Below, piece by piece: positions 62,284 to 64,000 of a stretch of 64,000 bases of DNA (its first letter is position 1; each line of letters begins with the position of its first letter). The notes under the pieces are model-generated. The model saw only the letters and a program-made list of their open reading frames with translations, did no database searches and was not told where the DNA came from. Source of the stretch: Pseudomonadota bacterium (GTDB lineage Bacteria; Pseudomonadota; Gammaproteobacteria; Xanthomonadales; Rhodanobacteraceae); assembly GCA_023388255.1 (NCBI GenBank), contig JAEWGO010000015.1, positions 1 through 64,000 on the forward strand. The letters run 5' to 3'. Position numbers and translations under genes: made by a program.

Positions 62284-62289
62284 TACAAT
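62284..62289 (+). promoter_or_regulatory. Candidate -10 box of queF, leaderless spacing
   Basis: TACAAT with exactly eight bases before the queF ATG and no Shine-Dalgarno sequence between them. Confidence 0.45.
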
Positions 62290-62297
62290 CGCAGGCC

Positions 62298-63125
62298 ATG
62301 AACGCCCCGCACGATTCCCTGCTCGGCAAGAGCACCGACTATCCGGATCGCTACGATCCTTCGCTGCTGTTTCCGATTCCGCGCGCGCCGAATCGCGAAG
62401 CGCTCGGCATCGGCACCGCGCTGCCGTTCCACGGCGTCGACATCTGGAATGCGTATGAGCTGTCCTGGCTCGACGCGCGTGGCAAACCCGAGGTCGCGCT
62501 GGTCGAGTTCCGCATTCCGGCGACTTCGCCGAACATCGTCGAGTCGAAGTCGTTCAAGCTGTATCTCAACAGTTTCAATCGCGAACGTCTTGTCGACGCG
62601 GACGAATTGCGCGCGCGACTCGTGCGCGACGTCTCCGCTACCGCGGGTGCCGACGTTGCCGTCGCGCTGACCTTGCCGGGCCGCTTCGGCGAAGCGCGTC
62701 TGGCCGAACTCGATGGCGAGCTGATCGACAAGCTGGCGATCGACATCGACGACTATGGCCCGCCGAACGCGACATACCTGGCGCATGCCGCGGACGCGCG
62801 CGAGATCGAGGAATGCCTCGTTTCGAACCTGCTGAAGTCGAACTGCCCGGTCACCGGCCAGCCGGATTGGGCCAGCGTGCAGATCCGCTATGCCGGTGCG
62901 CGCATCGATCGCGCCGGATTGCTGCGCTATCTGGTCTCGTTCCGCGAGCACGCCGAATTCCATGAGCAATGCGTCGAGCGCATCTATGTCGACCTGATGC
63001 GCCGATGTGAACCAACGCAACTGAGTGTGTACGCGCGCTACACCCGCCGCGGCGGTCTCGACATCAATCCGTGGCGTCGCAGCATCGCCGGCTCGCCGCA
63101 GAACCCGCGCGGCGCGCGGCAGTAA
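62298..63125 (+). CDS. queF: NADPH-dependent 7-cyano-7-deazaguanine reductase QueF
   Basis: This 275-aa bimodular QueF (type II) reduces preQ0 to preQ1 for queuosine. The ESKSFKLYLNSFN motif is at ~91-103 and the catalytic Cys in SNLLKSNCPVTGQPDWASVQ at ~190. The paired-half length is right for gammaproteobacterial QueF. The TACAAT box eight bases before the ATG, with no ribosome-binding site, suggests a leaderless transcript. Confidence 0.95.
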   Translation: MNAPHDSLLGKSTDYPDRYDPSLLFPIPRAPNREALGIGTALPFHGVDIWNAYELSWLDARGKPEVALVEFRIPATSPNIVESKSFKLYLNSFNRERLVDADELRARLVRDVSATAGADVAVALTLPGRFGEARLAELDGELIDKLAIDIDDYGPPNATYLAHAADAREIEECLVSNLLKSNCPVTGQPDWASVQIRYAGARIDRAGLLRYLVSFREHAEFHEQCVERIYVDLMRRCEPTQLSVYARYTRRGGLDINPWRRSIAGSPQNPRGARQ

Positions 63126-63345
63126 CGCATCGTCATTCGCGCATTCGGACGTCCGCATCGAACGTGCCCGCGTGGCGCGCCGCGACGATGTATTCATGCG
63201 TTGGTCCATGAACGCGAAGATCAAGAAGCGGCCCTCGGTGGCCGCACTTTTCAATTTGTAACCTCGCCCGCACGCCCTGCGCTCATTCGCTGTTAAGGGC
63301 GATGGAGTGTAATGTCGGGTTTCCGCAACGGAGAGGAGAGCGGGC

Positions 63346-63666
63346 GTGGCGAACGAGCCGAACAAGCCGAATTTTTCGAACGTGCAGGGTGGTTCCGAGA
63401 CGACGGCGCCACTGCCGCCGAAAGCGGATTTCAGCAATGTGCAGTCCGGCGGAAGTTCCACCGCGCCGGTTGTCGATCCACCGGCGCCAAAAACGTATAC
63501 GGTTGCGAGCGGCGACAGCCTCTCGAAGATCGCCAAGAAGGTGTATGGCAATGCGAACCGCTGGCACGACATTTTCAACGCGAATCGCGACCAGCTCGAC
63601 AATCCCGACCTGATCCAGCCGGGCCAGGTCCTGAAGCTTCCCGCGGATGCGGATTCCAACGTCTGA
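63346..63666 (+). CDS. LysM-domain protein
   Basis: This 106-aa protein starts with GTG (GAGAGGAGAG upstream). The N-terminal half is disordered with a duplicated FSNVQ-x-GG unit (~9-15 and ~29-36). The C-terminal LysM domain (TYTVASGDSLSKIAKKVYGN, IFNANRDQL, IQPGQVLKLP) binds glycan. No signal peptide is visible. It resembles small cytoplasmic LysM proteins such as the YgaU/BON-LysM group but lacks the BON domain. Confidence 0.82.
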   Translation: MANEPNKPNFSNVQGGSETTAPLPPKADFSNVQSGGSSTAPVVDPPAPKTYTVASGDSLSKIAKKVYGNANRWHDIFNANRDQLDNPDLIQPGQVLKLPADADSNV

Positions 63667-63683
63667 CAATGGAGGGTACAACG

Positions 63684-64000
63684 ATGACGAAACAACGTAG
63701 CCAGCAATTCACCTTGGTCGTCGCGATGGCCGGTGCGCTCGCGCTCTCCGCCTGCGGCAAGAAGGAAGAACCTGCGCCGGCTCCGCCGGTCGCGACGCCT
63801 GCACCGGCTCCGGCACCGACCACACCGCCGCCCGCACCCGCACCCGCGCCGGTTGCGGTTTCCTCGGTCGACCTCGGCACGGCCGTCGATGCGGACAACA
63901 AGGTGTCCGCGCCCGCCACCGAGTTCAGCACGAAGGACACGATCTACGCCGCGGTTTCCACCACCGGCACCGCACCGAACGCGGTGTTGAACGCGAAGTG
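63684..64000 (+). CDS. Putative lipoprotein, 3' truncated by window end
   Basis: The open frame of 105+ codons runs off the window. The signal peptide has a lipobox (ALSAC, Cys at ~24) followed by GKKEEPAPAP and an Ala/Pro-rich linker (~30-60). The start of a folded domain follows (AVDADNKVSAPATEFSTKD). GGAGGG lies seven bases upstream of the ATG. The family cannot be assigned from the visible part. It follows the LysM gene closely, so the two may be co-transcribed. Confidence 0.7.
   Translation, partial: MTKQRSQQFTLVVAMAGALALSACGKKEEPAPAPPVATPAPAPAPTTPPPAPAPAPVAVSSVDLGTAVDADNKVSAPATEFSTKDTIYAAVSTTGTAPNAVLNAK

Noticed and set aside
1..64000. CRISPR arrays, prophage, insertion sequences and integrase genes
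   Set aside because: No regularly spaced repeats, transposase, integrase or phage structural motifs were recognised in any frame. The low-GC island carries no recombinase.

Overview
The window is a 64-kb piece of a GC-rich gammaproteobacterial chromosome, most likely from the Xanthomonadales/Lysobacterales (a Rhodanobacteraceae or Xanthomonadaceae relative). This placement is inferred from gene content and style: a manganese riboswitch before a TMEM165-type exporter, a Clp/CRP-type operator, bioC-bioH-bioF-bioB beside comF, the UbiK and ComM genes, dense four-base gene overlaps, and GTG or TTG starts. Almost all of the sequence is chromosomal core. One stretch (about 35.86-37.55 kb) is visibly poorer in GC and looks acquired.

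Layout. 1-83 is the end of a 5S rRNA followed by two terminators. 0.2-4.7 kb (minus) is a molybdenum hydroxylase set: two enzyme subunits, a MobA-like cytidylyltransferase and XdhC. 4.7-10.9 kb holds a K+/H+ antiporter, ComM, UbiK, a P-II protein, a manganese exporter under a yybP-ykoY riboswitch, and a GNAT acetyltransferase. 11.0-16.2 kb has two small proteins and a Fur-boxed heme-uptake operon (HemP, TonB receptor, HemS-like half-domain protein, DUF6607 lipoprotein). 16.3-22.5 kb has a cupin, PEP carboxylase, a DMT-type transporter, and an ACT-V4R protein paired with a stand-alone MHYT protein. 22.5-27.4 kb is biotin synthesis plus comF.

27.4-32.0 kb is the most unusual region: a three-gene operon behind a perfect CRP/Clp palindrome. 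It encodes a membrane-anchored TIR-TPR protein, a 165-residue protein of unknown fold, and a SLOG-like protein with paired membrane segments. I read it as a possible Thoeris-like or SLATT-like nucleotide-signalling conflict system lying between comF and ubiA. UbiA itself carries an extraordinary ~380-residue disordered N-terminal extension. 34.2-37.5 kb has an FMN-dependent glutamate-synthase-like protein and the low-GC island (a Sel1-repeat protein and a HEPN-like protein).

37.7-43.3 kb holds an amino-acid permease, CbpM/CbpA and a cyanide-insensitive-type cytochrome bd oxidase with its DUF2474 peptide. 43.4-51.8 kb (minus) is an eight-gene lipid-modification operon (desaturase, FAD oxidoreductase, DUF1365, two cyclopropane-synthase-like methyltransferases, DUF2878, DUF1295, lipocalin), with a second lipocalin just upstream. 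52.4-55.9 kb has tRNA-Arg(CCG), a cytochrome c5-type protein, AcpH, an alpha/beta hydrolase and ZapE. 56.2-62.2 kb is a complete RND efflux operon, followed by queF, a LysM protein and a truncated lipoprotein gene.

All domain assignments come from reading motifs in the translations. No database search was possible.
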